Positions 1 through 9,943 of a DNA stretch of 20,607 bases are shown one piece after another. The translations under genes were made by a program, and so were the position numbers. Position 1 is the first letter of the stretch; the number at the start of each line of letters is the position of its first letter. The notes under the pieces are model-generated. The model was not told the DNA's origin. It did not search any database and worked only from the letters and a program-made list of their open reading frames with translations. The stretch lies in contig DLMH01000076.1 of assembly GCA_002478115.1 (NCBI GenBank), forward strand, positions 1-20,607. Direction: 5' to 3'. This stretch comes from Candidatus Acidiferrum typicum. GTDB lineage: Bacteria; Acidobacteriota; Terriglobia; Acidiferrales; UBA7541.

Positions 1-92
1 GCCGCCGTCAAGGTGGTCTTGCCATGGTCAATGTGACCGATGGTGCCGATGTTTACGTGCGGCTTATTGCGTTCGAATTTCTCTTTCGCCAT
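1..92 (-). CDS. tuf: Elongation factor Tu, N-terminal fragment (cut by window edge)
   Basis: The reverse complement gives a protein starting [20 protein letters not shown] and continuing with the G1 P-loop IDHGKTT, which is diagnostic of EF-Tu, the GTPase that delivers aminoacyl-tRNA to the ribosome. Only 30 codons lie inside the window; the rest is beyond position 1. The ATG at 90-92 is preceded by AGAGG five bases upstream and lies 51 bp after the fusA stop, so it is the last visible gene of the str operon (rpsL-rpsG-fusA-tuf). Nothing in the visible part is unusual. The identification is secure because the G1 region and the fusA context agree. Confidence 0.95.
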   Translation of the reverse strand, partial: MAKEKFERNKPHVNIGTIGHIDHGKTTLTA

Positions 93-143
93 TTCTGCCT
101 CTGCTCCTCACTCCGAATTCTCAAAAAAAACTAAAATCGGTCT

Positions 144-2453
<2,310 letters not shown>

Positions 2454-2473
2454 GTCAAATCCCTTCTAAAGTC

Positions 2474-2944
2474 CTACCAGCGATAATGGGCGAAAGCCTT
2501 GTTGGCTTCGGCCATGCGGTGAACGTCTTCCTTCTTCTTGATGGCCCCGCCGCGGGAATTGGCCGCGTCGATTAGCTCGTCGGCGAGCTTGTCAACCATG
2601 GTCTTTCCGGCGCGTTCGCGCGAATACTGGAGGAGCCAGCGGATGGCCAGGGACTGGCGGCGGAAGGGATTCACTTCCACCGGCACCTGGTAGTTGGCGC
2701 CACCCACGCGGCGCGTCTTGACCTCGACGAGCGGCTTGAGGTTCTCGATGGCCTTCTTGAAAATTTTCAGAGCGTCGTCGCTGGTCTTCTTGGCGACCTG
2801 ATCCATGGCGCCGTAGAAGACGCGCTGGGCCGTGCTCTTCTTGCCTTCCCACATCATCGAGCAGATGAACTTCTCCACGAGATCGCTTCCATAGACCGGG
2901 TCGGTCGCTTGGACCCGCCGGCTGACTATTCCTTTACGAGGCAT
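2474..2944 (-). CDS. rpsG: 30S ribosomal protein S7
   Basis: The 156-residue protein begins [10 protein letters not shown] and carries the S7 core ([20 protein letters not shown], then [20 protein letters not shown] and [10 protein letters not shown]). It ends [21 protein letters not shown], the normal bacterial S7 C-terminus and length. S7 binds the 3' major domain of 16S rRNA and nucleates assembly of the 30S head. The gene is second in the str operon, 144 bp after rpsL and 20 bp before fusA. The ATG at 2944 has TAGGAG upstream at a longish spacing of about 11 bases. In E. coli S7 represses its own operon; no matching site could be recognised in the rpsL-rpsG spacer (2945-3088). Confidence 0.98.
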   Translation of the reverse strand: MPRKGIVSRRVQATDPVYGSDLVEKFICSMMWEGKKSTAQRVFYGAMDQVAKKTSDDALKIFKKAIENLKPLVEVKTRRVGGANYQVPVEVNPFRRQSLAIRWLLQYSRERAGKTMVDKLADELIDAANSRGGAIKKKEDVHRMAEANKAFAHYRW

Positions 2945-3088
2945 CGCTCTTGTCGCTCCTAAAAGTTCTCAGTATTAAGTTTCAAGTAAACCGGCCGTCC
3001 TTACCTTTATCACCTGGAACTTATTACCAACGATCGCCGCACAAGCTGAAGTTCCAAAAAATCCGCCGGGCCTTGGTGCACGATCGTT

Positions 3089-3478
3089 TTACTTCGCCGC
3101 AGCGCCGGCCTTGGGCCGTTTGGCGCCGTACTTCGAACGTCCCTGCTTGCGATTTTCCACGCCGGCCGCATCGAGCGTACCGCGCACAACGTGGTAGCGG
3201 ACACCGGGAAGATCCTTCACGCGGCCTCCCCGCACGAGCACGATGGAGTGCTCCTGGAGGTTGTGGCCGACGCCGGGGATGTACGTGGTGACCTCGATGG
3301 CGTTGGTCAGGCGAACACGCGCGACCTTGCGGAGCGCGGAGTTCGGTTTCTTCGGCGTCTGGGTGTACACGCGAATGCACACGCCACGCTTTTCCGGGCA
3401 GCCCATCAGCGCGGGCGACTTGGTCTTCGAGTGGATTCCTTCTCTTCCCAGGCGAATCAGTTGCGAAAACGTCGGCAC
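3089..3478 (-). CDS. rpsL: 30S ribosomal protein S12 (GTG start)
   Basis: The 129-residue protein reads (V/M)[13 protein letters not shown] at the N-terminus and ends in a basic tail. S12 sits at the decoding centre of the 30S subunit. The decoding loops are intact: [10 protein letters not shown] (Lys43 and Lys44) and [13 protein letters not shown] (Lys88, Asp89). These are the residues whose substitution gives streptomycin resistance in other bacteria, so the allele looks wild type. The frame is open upstream to 3595, but the family N-terminus begins at the GTG at 3476-3478, which has GAGGA six bases upstream; the longer start would add 39 residues unlike S12. It is first gene of the str operon, behind a long leader and a strong promoter. 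Confidence 0.97.
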   Translation of the reverse strand: MPTFSQLIRLGREGIHSKTKSPALMGCPEKRGVCIRVYTQTPKKPNSALRKVARVRLTNAIEVTTYIPGVGHNLQEHSIVLVRGGRVKDLPGVRYHVVRGTLDAAGVENRKQGRSKYGAKRPKAGAAAK

Positions 3479-3846
3479 AGTCGTTCCTCGTTTTTCTTCA
3501 GCGAATCGCGAGGCATATCGCGAGCCACCGGTCGTTGCGCGCAGACAAATTTCCGAACTCTCGCGTCGCGCACAGACCAATTCGCGAGAGCACACAAAGA
3601 TGCTGAAAGGTTTACTGCGAATCCGGAGATACCAGCAAGAGACTCCGCACGCACTCCAAGAGGCTAGCGATCAGCTCTTGGTTCCGAATCGGAGAGGCTT
3701 ACTCGGCTTTTCGGGGCTGGCGCCCCATTCCGGCCGCTCTTCTGTCCCATTCCATCGAACTTGTTCCGGGACCGAAGAATTCCCTTCCAACCAACCATCC
3801 CCCAAAAGCGAGATGGCCTACTGCACGGGGAAAATACCCCTGACAA
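3479..3846 (-). promoter_or_regulatory. Long structured 5' leader of the str operon
   Basis: From the predicted transcription start (near 3847) to the rpsL GTG there are about 370 nt with no credible gene. The stretch contains several perfect inverted repeats. CTCTCGCG at 3558-3565 pairs with 3583-3590 (17-nt loop). CCAAGAG at 3656-3662 pairs with CTCTTGG at 3675-3681 (12-nt loop). GGGGC/GCCCC lies around 3713-3727. A direct repeat ATCGCGAG occurs at 3505-3512 and 3517-3524. Such a leader could host autoregulation by a ribosomal protein, but I recognise no named leader motif. Upstream of the promoter, 3883-4028 holds only short hairpins (3893-3898/3913-3918 and 3940-3945/3961-3966). Confidence 0.5.
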
Positions 3847-3853
3847 AACATAA

Positions 3854-3882
3854 AGTATAGAGAAGACAGTGGGTTCTGTCAA
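3854..3882 (-). promoter_or_regulatory. Sigma70-type promoter of the str operon
   Basis: On the minus strand a perfect -35 TTGACA (3877-3882) is followed after exactly 17 bases by a -10 TATACT (3854-3859), which matches TATAAT at five of six positions. Transcription would start near 3847 and run into rpsL. It is the best promoter match in the window and sits just downstream of the M28 peptidase gene, so the str operon is probably transcribed independently of that gene. Confidence 0.85.
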
Positions 3883-4028
3883 ACAAGATTCGCCACAGGA
3901 GGCGAGAAAAAACTGTGGAAAAATGGGGTGTGGCCCGCTGGCAGCTACGGGCTGGTTGAGGCTGCCGCCTAAGCAACACGAATGAGAAGATGCTGGGGCT
4001 CCCTGTTCTTCACATAAGATATTTATAA

Positions 4029-5555
4029 TCAATTAGTTGTAGAGGGCTCGGCGCCCAGGTCGCCGAAGGGCCACAGGCCGAAGGCTTTCAGGGTATCGTA
4101 CTCACCCTTTTCCCGCAGCATCCTGGCGGTTTTTTCGGCGGGCCAGGGCGAAGCCAGCCGCTCCGGGCGATCGGCGATCCAGAAGGCGGTCATGGCCATG
4201 ATGGTGGCGTTTTGCGCCAGCACATCGGGCTTGACGGCTTCCAGCGCGTCGGCGGCGGAATGGTAGGTGTATTTATAGTCGGGGGAATCCTGATCGAGAT
4301 TGATTCCCGGCAAACCGGCGAGAGTGAAAGGCGCGGTGTCCGTTTCGATTTCGATTTTGTCGCTGACCTGAATTTCGCGAATGTTAGCAAGCGCACGGAG
4401 GAACGGCTCAAACGCCGGGAGCAGGTCGCTGCGGCCGCCGAGTTGGAATTCTTTTATGGGGCCCTGGCCTAAATCGAGCACAACGTCGCCCAAGTGATTC
4501 TTCATTTCGCTTTCGTGCTGCTTGATATAGGCCAGGGAGCCAAGGAGGCCCTGCTCTTCACCGGTGAAGAGTACGAAGCGAATGGTGCGACGGGGCCGAA
4601 AGCCGGACTTGACGATGGCGTCGGCGGCGGCGAGAACGCTGGTTGAGCCGGTACCGTTGTCGGTGGCGCCCTCGCTCAGATCCCAGGAATCGAGATGCGC
4701 GCCGACGACGAAGAGCTCCTCGGGATGTTCGCGGCCGGGAATTTCGCCGACGACGTTGGCGCTATCCACGGGGCCGTTGCTGAAGGTGTTCTGCACGTTC
4801 ATGCGCACGCGCACGGTTTTTCCGGCTTCGAGAAAACGCTCGAGTTGGCCCTGGTCTTCGCGAGTCATGTCCACCACGGGAATCGCGAAATCGGCGGCAA
4901 ATCCGAGAATTCCCGTGTGCGTGAGGTGCATGCCTTCGGCTTTGAAACCGCCCTGGCCGCCAATCACGGCGAAGGCGCCGGCCCGATGCGCAGCTCGCAG
5001 GAAATCGCCGAACTGGGCGAAGATCGCGTCAAAACCTTTTTTCGGGTTGCCTTTAGGGGACATCAGGACGATTTTTCCGCGGAACTTGCCGACAGTGCGG
5101 ATTTCTTCGTCGAGATCGAAAAGATTGGCGGTGATCACTTCGGCTTCCACACCGTTTGCGGGCGTGGAGCCGGTCCAGCCCATCGCATCAATCGCTAAGG
5201 GATGGTGCAGGGGTTCGAGCAATTCTGCTTCGGCCTTGCCGCGCGTCCAGCCTTTCCACATGGTCCACTTCTCCGCGCGCACGTTTTGCAGACCGATGGC
5301 CTTCATCTTGGCGAGGCCCCAGTCGATGGATTTCTGCGCGCTGGGAGTGCCGGTGACGCGGGCGCCGACTTCATCGCTAAGTTCAGTGAGGTACTCAAAG
5401 GCGTGAGAGTCCATGGTGCCTTCGCCGGCGATTTTGACCAGGGCGGGCAGCGTGCCGTCCTCGTCAGGGCCTTTGGGCTTGGCGGCATCGTTGGCCTGGA
5501 CCGCGATGGCCGACAGCGTTAGCCCGAGCAGTAATCCCAGCAAATAATTCTTCAT
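4029..5555 (-). CDS. Secreted M28-family metallopeptidase
   Basis: This is a 508-residue zinc peptidase of the M28 family (carboxypeptidase Q / aminopeptidase-like). Residues 1-21 (MKNYLLGLLLGLTLSAIAVQA) form a signal peptide with a plausible AQA|N-type cut. A PA-like insert spans roughly 115-250. The catalytic core shows GAHLDSWD (His287), GATDNGTG (Asp299), TGEEQG (Glu333/Glu334), an Asp near 361 or 406, and YHSAAD (His432), so the metal ligands look complete. A GTG lies two codons upstream (5559-5561), but AAAGGAG is seven bases before the ATG at 5555 and only one base from the GTG, so the ATG is preferred. It acts outside the cytoplasm, probably on di- or oligopeptides; the substrate cannot be told. 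No good promoter was seen; a lone TATAAA at 5652-5657 (minus) lacks a -35. Confidence 0.9.
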   Translation of the reverse strand: MKNYLLGLLLGLTLSAIAVQANDAAKPKGPDEDGTLPALVKIAGEGTMDSHAFEYLTELSDEVGARVTGTPSAQKSIDWGLAKMKAIGLQNVRAEKWTMWKGWTRGKAEAELLEPLHHPLAIDAMGWTGSTPANGVEAEVITANLFDLDEEIRTVGKFRGKIVLMSPKGNPKKGFDAIFAQFGDFLRAAHRAGAFAVIGGQGGFKAEGMHLTHTGILGFAADFAIPVVDMTREDQGQLERFLEAGKTVRVRMNVQNTFSNGPVDSANVVGEIPGREHPEELFVVGAHLDSWDLSEGATDNGTGSTSVLAAADAIVKSGFRPRRTIRFVLFTGEEQGLLGSLAYIKQHESEMKNHLGDVVLDLGQGPIKEFQLGGRSDLLPAFEPFLRALANIREIQVSDKIEIETDTAPFTLAGLPGINLDQDSPDYKYTYHSAADALEAVKPDVLAQNATIMAMTAFWIADRPERLASPWPAEKTARMLREKGEYDTLKAFGLWPFGDLGAEPSTTN

Positions 5556-5902
5556 CCACACTCTCCTTTGAGGCTGTCGAAATAGGATCGGAAAAGCTTT
5601 CTTCAGGGGCTTCCGCCAAAAACCGGCGGACGCAAAAGGCGCGAAAGCCCATTTATAGCGGCGACTCTGCGCCGGGGCTGAAGCCCCGGCCTCCTAAAGA
5701 GAAGGAATCTCTCAGCAGCCTGCCGACACTTTGAACGGTGAAACACAAACGCATGATTTTACCATGCTGTTAGACGCAGCCGCGCGACAGGTAGCTACCC
5801 GATTGGGGGGGCTGGACGGTGGGAGAAGGTCCCGTGACTGAGGGGGCAACGGGCGGCGAGGCGGCGCTTTACGGGTGGCGCGGCGGCTCCTACACTTTCA
5901 GC
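5556..5902. other. Divergent intergenic region, no gene
   Basis: This spacer separates the leftward M28 peptidase from the rightward DUF3857 gene. It contains a TCCGCC/GGCGGA hairpin (5612-5617/5625-5630) and the perfect palindromic repeat at 5671-5690. No strong promoter is visible in either direction: a TTGAAC near 5733 has no good -10 at normal spacing. The frame of the DUF3857 gene is open back to a GTG at 5819, so part of this stretch may be coding if that gene starts earlier than annotated. Confidence 0.5.
5671..5690. repeat. Short perfect palindromic repeat
   Basis: GCCGGGGCTGAAGCCCCGGC consists of two 9-bp arms around a 2-base centre. There is no T-run on either side, so it is not a simple intrinsic terminator. 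Its compact arm-2-arm build is like that of the element at 8156-8173, which suggests a class of short intergenic palindromes. Only one copy of this exact sequence was noticed in the window. Confidence 0.7.
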
Positions 5903-7990
5903 GTGACACGCGCACGCGATCGAATCTGCGTTTTCTTGCTGCTGGCAATCTTGTTGGCCGCGGTGGGGCCGGCCTTTGCCCAGGAAGGCAGGCAGAAACC
6001 TGCTGAGGCTGTGGACAAAACGGCCAAGGAAAAAGCCGCCACGCCGGAGAAGGACGCCAGCAATCCGGAACTTCCCTTCCAGATTCAACTGCTGGAGACG
6101 CACATCCGGTTTGAGGTCAATGGGGATTCGCGCAAGGAAGTCCACACCGTCGTCAAGATCAACGACATTCTAGGAGCACACCAGTTTGCGCGGCTGACGT
6201 TTGATTACAATCGCGCGTTTCAGCAGGTGGAGATTCCGCTGGTGCGCATCAGCCACGCGAATGGCGGCACGAGTGAGCTGCTGCCCAGCGCGGTGATGGA
6301 CGCGCCGAATCCTGCGGTGGAGAAATTTCCCGCGTATCAGGATGTGCGGGTGAAATCGGTGCGCATCCTCGGCTTGGAAGAAGGCGACACGATCGACTAT
6401 CGCGTGATCACCACGACGACGAAACATCCGCTGGCGCCGGATTTTTGGGTGGAGCATACATTTGATCGCACCGGCCAGGTGCTCGAAGAACACTACGAAA
6501 TTGACTTGCCCGGTTCTCGGCACGTTGAACTTCGCATTAATCCCAAAGCTCCTCCCAGCTCAAAAGAAAATGACGGATCAGGAGAAAACGCCAGCACTAT
6601 TTACCGTTGGGAAAGGACCTACTCGGCTCCCGAGGACGGAACTGCAAGCGGAGACACAGCGCCGGATGCTTTCGGCACCCCGGACGTGGCCATCTCTACG
6701 TTCTCTTGGGAGTATCTCGCGATCCGGCTCGCGGAACTCCTGCTTCCAGGTTCGATGCCCGTTGGGGAGATGAAGACCTACGAAGAGTCCACGAAAGAGT
6801 TGAACCGACGGCCGGAGGTTGCGGACGCGGTCCGTGAAAAAGCGCTTTCGTTGACGCGGGATTCTAAGACCGATGTTGACCGCTTGAAAGCGCTATATGA
6901 CTTCGTTTCGACAGGCATCGGCACGGTGGATATACCGCTGGGGACCACGGGGTTTCGCTCGCGACCCGCAGTCGATATCCTGAATTCCGCTTATGCGATT
7001 CAGGAAGACAAATATGTCCTTTTCGCCGCGCTGGGAGCTGCAGTAAATCTGCATGCCGATGCCGCCTTGACAGGATTCTGCGACAAGAAGGCCGTGGCCG
7101 TGCCAAGCGCGTTCAAACACCTGGTGGTCATCGGTTCGACAAGAGAGCGGCGATACTGGTTGGACCCTGCTGTGGAGGTCGCGCCCTTTGGAATGATCCC
7201 ACCGGCATTCGGAAAGTGCGCTTTGCACCTGAATAAGGCTTTCTTCGCGATGAATTCTACTGGACATGAATGGGTTAGCATCCCACGTACCGCGCCTTTC
7301 CCCGAATATCAGAAAGTAAGAGTTGAGGCAAGCCTGGGATCCGACGGTACTCTTTCCGCCAAGGTTAGGTACACGCTGCGGGGGGACAATGAGTTGCTAC
7401 TGCGGGTGGCGTTTCACCAAACGGCGAAGGAGAAGTGGAAGGGCGTGGCGGGGTTGCTGGCGCTTTCGGATGGGTTTCGGGGGCAGGTGACGAGCGTGAA
7501 TGTTTCGGATCCGATGGCGACGAAGGATCCGTTCACGGTGGAGTACGAAATTTCGCAGGCGAAATTCGTGGACTGGTCCAAGAAGCCGGTGCGCATTCCG
7601 GCGCTGCTGCCGCAGATTGGATTGCCGGACCCGCCCGCCAAGCAGGCGGCGGGAGAAGCGGCGCACGCGATTGAGTTGGGGACGCCGCTGGATGTGGACA
7701 CGCAGATGACGCTGAAATTGCCGGCTGGAACGGTGGTGCAGGCGCCTGCCGGGACTTCCGTCGAACGGGATTACGCGAAATTTTCGTCGAAGTACAGCAC
7801 GGCAGCGAACACGGCAACGGCTTCGCGGCGCGTGAATTTTCTGATGCGGGAGATACCCGGCGATCGCGCGATGGATTACAGCGCATTTGTGCGGGCCGTA
7901 CAGAACGATCAGGGGCAGATCATTACGCTGGTGCCGGGTGGGGATGCGGACAAGAATGCCAAGCCGGTGACTTCAACTCCAAAGCAATAA
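5903..7990 (+). CDS. Exported DUF3857/transglutaminase-like protein with degenerate active site
   Basis: This is an exported protein of 695 residues from the GTG at 5903. The start gives VTRARDRI before a hydrophobic core (VFLLLAILLAAVGPA) and a cut at AFA|QE. The frame is open to a GTG at 5819 (723 residues), and a GTG at 5834 has AGAAGG nearby, so the start is uncertain. A DUF3857 domain covers about 65-240 and a transglutaminase-like domain about 300-430; the rest resembles the usual DUF3857 C-terminus. The Cys of the usual GDCKDK motif is Gln (AIQEDK, Gln367, codon 7001-7003), while the His (FKHLVV, His406) and Asp (YWLDPA, Asp421) persist, so it is probably catalytically dead. Codon use in the middle third differs from the flanks. 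Its cellular role is unknown. Confidence 0.85.
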   Translation: MTRARDRICVFLLLAILLAAVGPAFAQEGRQKPAEAVDKTAKEKAATPEKDASNPELPFQIQLLETHIRFEVNGDSRKEVHTVVKINDILGAHQFARLTFDYNRAFQQVEIPLVRISHANGGTSELLPSAVMDAPNPAVEKFPAYQDVRVKSVRILGLEEGDTIDYRVITTTTKHPLAPDFWVEHTFDRTGQVLEEHYEIDLPGSRHVELRINPKAPPSSKENDGSGENASTIYRWERTYSAPEDGTASGDTAPDAFGTPDVAISTFSWEYLAIRLAELLLPGSMPVGEMKTYEESTKELNRRPEVADAVREKALSLTRDSKTDVDRLKALYDFVSTGIGTVDIPLGTTGFRSRPAVDILNSAYAIQEDKYVLFAALGAAVNLHADAALTGFCDKKAVAVPSAFKHLVVIGSTRERRYWLDPAVEVAPFGMIPPAFGKCALHLNKAFFAMNSTGHEWVSIPRTAPFPEYQKVRVEASLGSDGTLSAKVRYTLRGDNELLLRVAFHQTAKEKWKGVAGLLALSDGFRGQVTSVNVSDPMATKDPFTVEYEISQAKFVDWSKKPVRIPALLPQIGLPDPPAKQAAGEAAHAIELGTPLDVDTQMTLKLPAGTVVQAPAGTSVERDYAKFSSKYSTAANTATASRRVNFLMREIPGDRAMDYSAFVRAVQNDQGQIITLVPGGDADKNAKPVTSTPKQ

Positions 7991-8084
7991 TGAAGCGCTT
8001 CACGGCGAGCAGCGATCAGGAACCGGTTGGGCGTTCCGCGTTGAGGGCCGTCAATGGCGGGTTCGTCGCAATGTTGGAGCAGGT

Positions 8085-8126
8085 GAGATTCTTCGGGCCG
8101 CAAACGGCGCGGCCCTCAGGATGACA
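8085..8126. repeat. Dispersed intergenic repeat, diverged copy A
   Basis: This copy starts GAGATTCTTCGGGCCGC and ends CCTCAGGATGACA, with internal arms GGGCCGC (8095-8101) and GCGGCCC (8109-8115). It shares the GAGATTC...GGCCC/GTCCC...GGAATGACA-type layout with the two closer copies at 10012-10087 and 18085-18160. The relationship is by pattern rather than by high identity. Confidence 0.5.
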
Positions 8127-8155
8127 GATTGGCGGTGAATAGGACGGGCTCAAAA

Positions 8156-8173
8156 GCGGTGGCAAGCCACCGC
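8156..8173. repeat. Short palindrome GCGGTGGC-AA-GCCACCGC
   Basis: Two perfect 8-bp arms flank a 2-base centre, six bases before the A-run of the terminator. It could extend the 3' structure of the DUF3857 mRNA. It belongs in style with the palindrome at 5671-5690. Confidence 0.65.
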
Positions 8174-8178
8174 ACTCC

Positions 8179-8210
8179 AAAAAAAGCCTCCCCTTATCGG
8201 GGAGGCTTTT
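8179..8210. terminator. Bidirectional intrinsic terminator between DUF3857 gene and frr
   Basis: AGCCTCCCC (8185-8193) and GGGGAGGCT (8199-8207) form a perfect 9-bp stem with a 5-base loop. It is flanked by an A-run on the left and TTTT on the right, so it can end transcripts from both directions. It serves the converging DUF3857 gene (plus) and frr (minus). Confidence 0.9.
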
Positions 8211-8271
8211 GCGTAGCTGGATTCTTGGTTCCTGATCGCTGGTCGCTGATGTCTGATCGCTGATATCACTT

Positions 8272-8847
8272 CTACTTAATCTCCATTACTTCTTTTTCCT
8301 TGGAGGCGGAGAGCTCTTCAATTTTCTTGGTTTCGGCGTGGGAAACTTTTTCGAGTTCCTCGAGAGCGCGCTTCTGCTCGTCCTGGCTGATCTTCTTGTC
8401 CTTTTCGAGCTTGTCGATGGCTTCCTTGATGTCGCGGCGGATGCTGCGCACCGCGGTGCGGTGATTTTCCAGGGCTTTGTGGATGAGCTTGACGAGCTCT
8501 TTGCGGCGCTCTTCCGTGGGCGAGGGAATGGGAATACGCACGACCTTGCCGTCGGTGGCGGGATTGAGGCCGAGGTCGGAGGCGCGAATAGCCTTATCAA
8601 TGAGCGGCACGGCGCTGGGATCCCACGGCGTAATCATCAGCATGCCGGCATCGGGGACAGTGACGTTGCCAAGCTGGTTCACGGGCATGGGCGTGCCGTG
8701 ATAATCCACGCGGACATGATCGAGAATGGCGGCGTTGGCGCGGCCGGTACGGACGCTGGCGAGCTCCTTGCGAAAATCGTCAACGGCTTTTTCCATGCGC
8801 GTTTTTGCAGCGGCGAACGCTTCTTTGGTGCTCGAAATCGTGGTCAT
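8272..8847 (-). CDS. frr: Ribosome recycling factor
   Basis: The 191-residue protein splits post-termination ribosomes together with EF-G. The sequence shows the RRF signature ELASVRTGRANAAILDHVRVDYHG near the N-terminus, then PWDPSAVPLIDKAI, DGKVVRIPIPSPTEERRKEL and a long C-terminal helix (EDKKISQDEQKRALEELEKV-like). Its length is close to the usual ~185. The frame is open upstream to 8898, but the ATG at 8845-8847 (MTTISSTKEAF) fits the family and has GAGGA seven bases before it. It follows pyrH on the same strand across a 219-bp repeat-bearing spacer, the common pyrH-frr order, and ends before the terminator at 8179-8210. Confidence 0.97.
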   Translation of the reverse strand: MTTISSTKEAFAAAKTRMEKAVDDFRKELASVRTGRANAAILDHVRVDYHGTPMPVNQLGNVTVPDAGMLMITPWDPSAVPLIDKAIRASDLGLNPATDGKVVRIPIPSPTEERRKELVKLIHKALENHRTAVRSIRRDIKEAIDKLEKDKKISQDEQKRALEELEKVSHAETKKIEELSASKEKEVMEIK

Positions 8848-8926
8848 TTGTGTATCCTCGTTGAACTGAATGCCTCTTGGGGGGGCAACCCAGCTCAAGT
8901 TATCGGTTATCAGTAATCAGTTATCT

Positions 8927-9059
8927 GTTCCAAGCAAAAGCAAGACCCAGCTCTTTCAGTTTTAAGTTGTCAGTTCGAAGCAATAGCAAAACCCAACTCT
9001 CACGGCAGGATCCCAAACCTCCGAACTTCTTACTGAATACTGATAACTTAAAACTGAAA
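8927..9059. repeat. Direct and inverted repeats in the pyrH-frr spacer
   Basis: A 28-bp unit at 8927-8954 recurs at 8973-9000 with four mismatches. Separately, 8954-8974 and 9039-9059 are inverted copies of a 21-bp sequence (TTTCAGTTTTAAGTTRTCAGT) matching at 20 of 21 positions. The stretch is AT-rich compared with its surroundings and rich in TTATCAGT-like words (8900-8930). No open frame or promoter was recognised. The inverted pair could form a long hairpin in the pyrH-frr transcript. Confidence 0.7.
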
Positions 9060-9066
9060 ACTTTTC

Positions 9067-9822
9067 TCAGGCCGGCATGACCGTCGAGCCAACGCGCTCA
9101 CCGAGAACGACGCGGCGGATGTTGCCAGGCTTGTGCATGTTGAAGATCTTGATGGGCATGCCATTGTCCATGCAAAGGGAGATGGCCGTCGCATCCATGA
9201 CCTTCAGATTCTGGTGAAGCACTTCGCGATAGCTGATTTCCGCGAAGAACTTGGCACCGCTGACCTGTTCCGGGTCGGCGTCGTAAATGCCGTCCACGCG
9301 CGTGGCTTTCAGGATCACGTCGGCCTTGATTTCCATGGCGCGGAGAGCGGCAGCCGTGTCCGTGGAGAAATAGGGATTACCGGTGCCGGCGGCGAAAATG
9401 ACGACGCGCCCTTTTTCAAGATGGCGCGTGGCGCGGCGGCGGATGAAGGGTTCGCAGACCTGGTGCATTTCGATGGCGCTCTGCACGCGGGTGTTCACGC
9501 CGCTCTTTTCGAGGGCGTCCTGCAGGGCCAGCGCGTTCAGGACAGTGGCGAGCATGCCCATGTAATCGCCGGTGGCACGATCGATTTCAAAGCCCTTCTG
9601 GCGAGCGCCGCGAAAAATATTGCCGCCACCCACCATGATGGCGATCTGCACGCCAAGTTTGTGGACTTCGCGGAGTTCCTGGGCGATGGCATAGACGGTT
9701 TGGCCATCAATACCGAAACCCTGGGGACCTTGCATGGATTCGCCGGAGAGCTTCAAGAGAATCCGGTGATACGCGGGACGCTTCTTGGGAGGTTTTCTTG
9801 CCGCTGGCGATTGCCGTGCCAT
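9067..9822 (-). CDS. pyrH: UMP kinase
   Basis: This 251-residue member of the amino-acid kinase fold phosphorylates UMP to UDP with ATP in the cytoplasm (pyrimidine nucleotide synthesis). Visible motifs are LLKLSGES 22-29, VGGGNIFRG 64-72, the UMP/effector region [20 protein letters not shown] 81-100, [20 protein letters not shown] 143-162, [13 protein letters not shown] 172-184 and MDATAISLC 209-217. A basic stretch of about 17 residues ([15 protein letters not shown]) precedes the conserved [10 protein letters not shown]; no closer in-frame Met exists, so it is probably real. The Shine-Dalgarno is weak. A strong terminator separates it from tsf, so it probably has its own promoter (see 9856-9864). 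Confidence 0.96.
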   Translation of the reverse strand: MARQSPAARKPPKKRPAYHRILLKLSGESMQGPQGFGIDGQTVYAIAQELREVHKLGVQIAIMVGGGNIFRGARQKGFEIDRATGDYMGMLATVLNALALQDALEKSGVNTRVQSAIEMHQVCEPFIRRRATRHLEKGRVVIFAAGTGNPYFSTDTAAALRAMEIKADVILKATRVDGIYDADPEQVSGAKFFAEISYREVLHQNLKVMDATAISLCMDNGMPIKIFNMHKPGNIRRVVLGERVGSTVMPA

Positions 9823-9855
9823 GTGTGTCCGTCCGATCCGAGGGAAACCTTGCCG

Positions 9856-9864
9856 ATTGTAACA
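9856..9864 (-). promoter_or_regulatory. Candidate extended -10 promoter for pyrH
   Basis: The minus strand reads TGTTACAAT, an extended -10 (TG-N-TACAAT, five of six to TATAAT). No convincing -35 stands 17 bases upstream, which is tolerated in extended -10 promoters. It would start RNA near 9849 and give a leader of about 27 nt for pyrH. It lies downstream of the tsf terminator, where a promoter is needed. Confidence 0.4.
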
Positions 9865-9943
9865 AACATCGAGCGGGATGGCGTAGGTTTGAGGTCACAA
9901 TTGCGGGATTACTCAATGGGAAGGCGAACGGCGCGGGTATACC

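Larger units (their letters stand above)
8010..8241. repeat. Intergenic module bounded by a 15-bp perfect inverted repeat
   Basis: CAGCGATCAGGAACC at 8010-8024 is the exact reverse complement of GGTTCCTGATCGCTG at 8227-8241. The right arm continues into further TGATCGCTG-like repeats (to about 8262). Between the arms lie a diverged copy of the dispersed repeat (8085-8126), a palindrome (8156-8173) and the bidirectional terminator (8179-8210). No transposase or open frame is inside. It fills the gap between the converging DUF3857 gene and frr (7991-8271), which holds no gene. Confidence 0.65.

Noticed and set aside
3243..3860. Plus-strand frame of 205 codons over rpsL and its leader
   Set aside because: Half of it is antisense to S12 and the rest crosses hairpins and the str promoter.
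3664..4032. Minus-strand frame of 122 codons between the M28 gene and rpsL
   Set aside because: It overlaps the strong str promoter, has irregular composition and no recognisable features.
8010..8241. Insertion sequence
   Set aside because: Inverted ends are present, but there is no transposase frame and no target-site duplication was noticed.
8927..9000. CRISPR array
   Set aside because: There are only two imperfect 28-bp units with an 18-bp gap and no cas genes; it is not an array.
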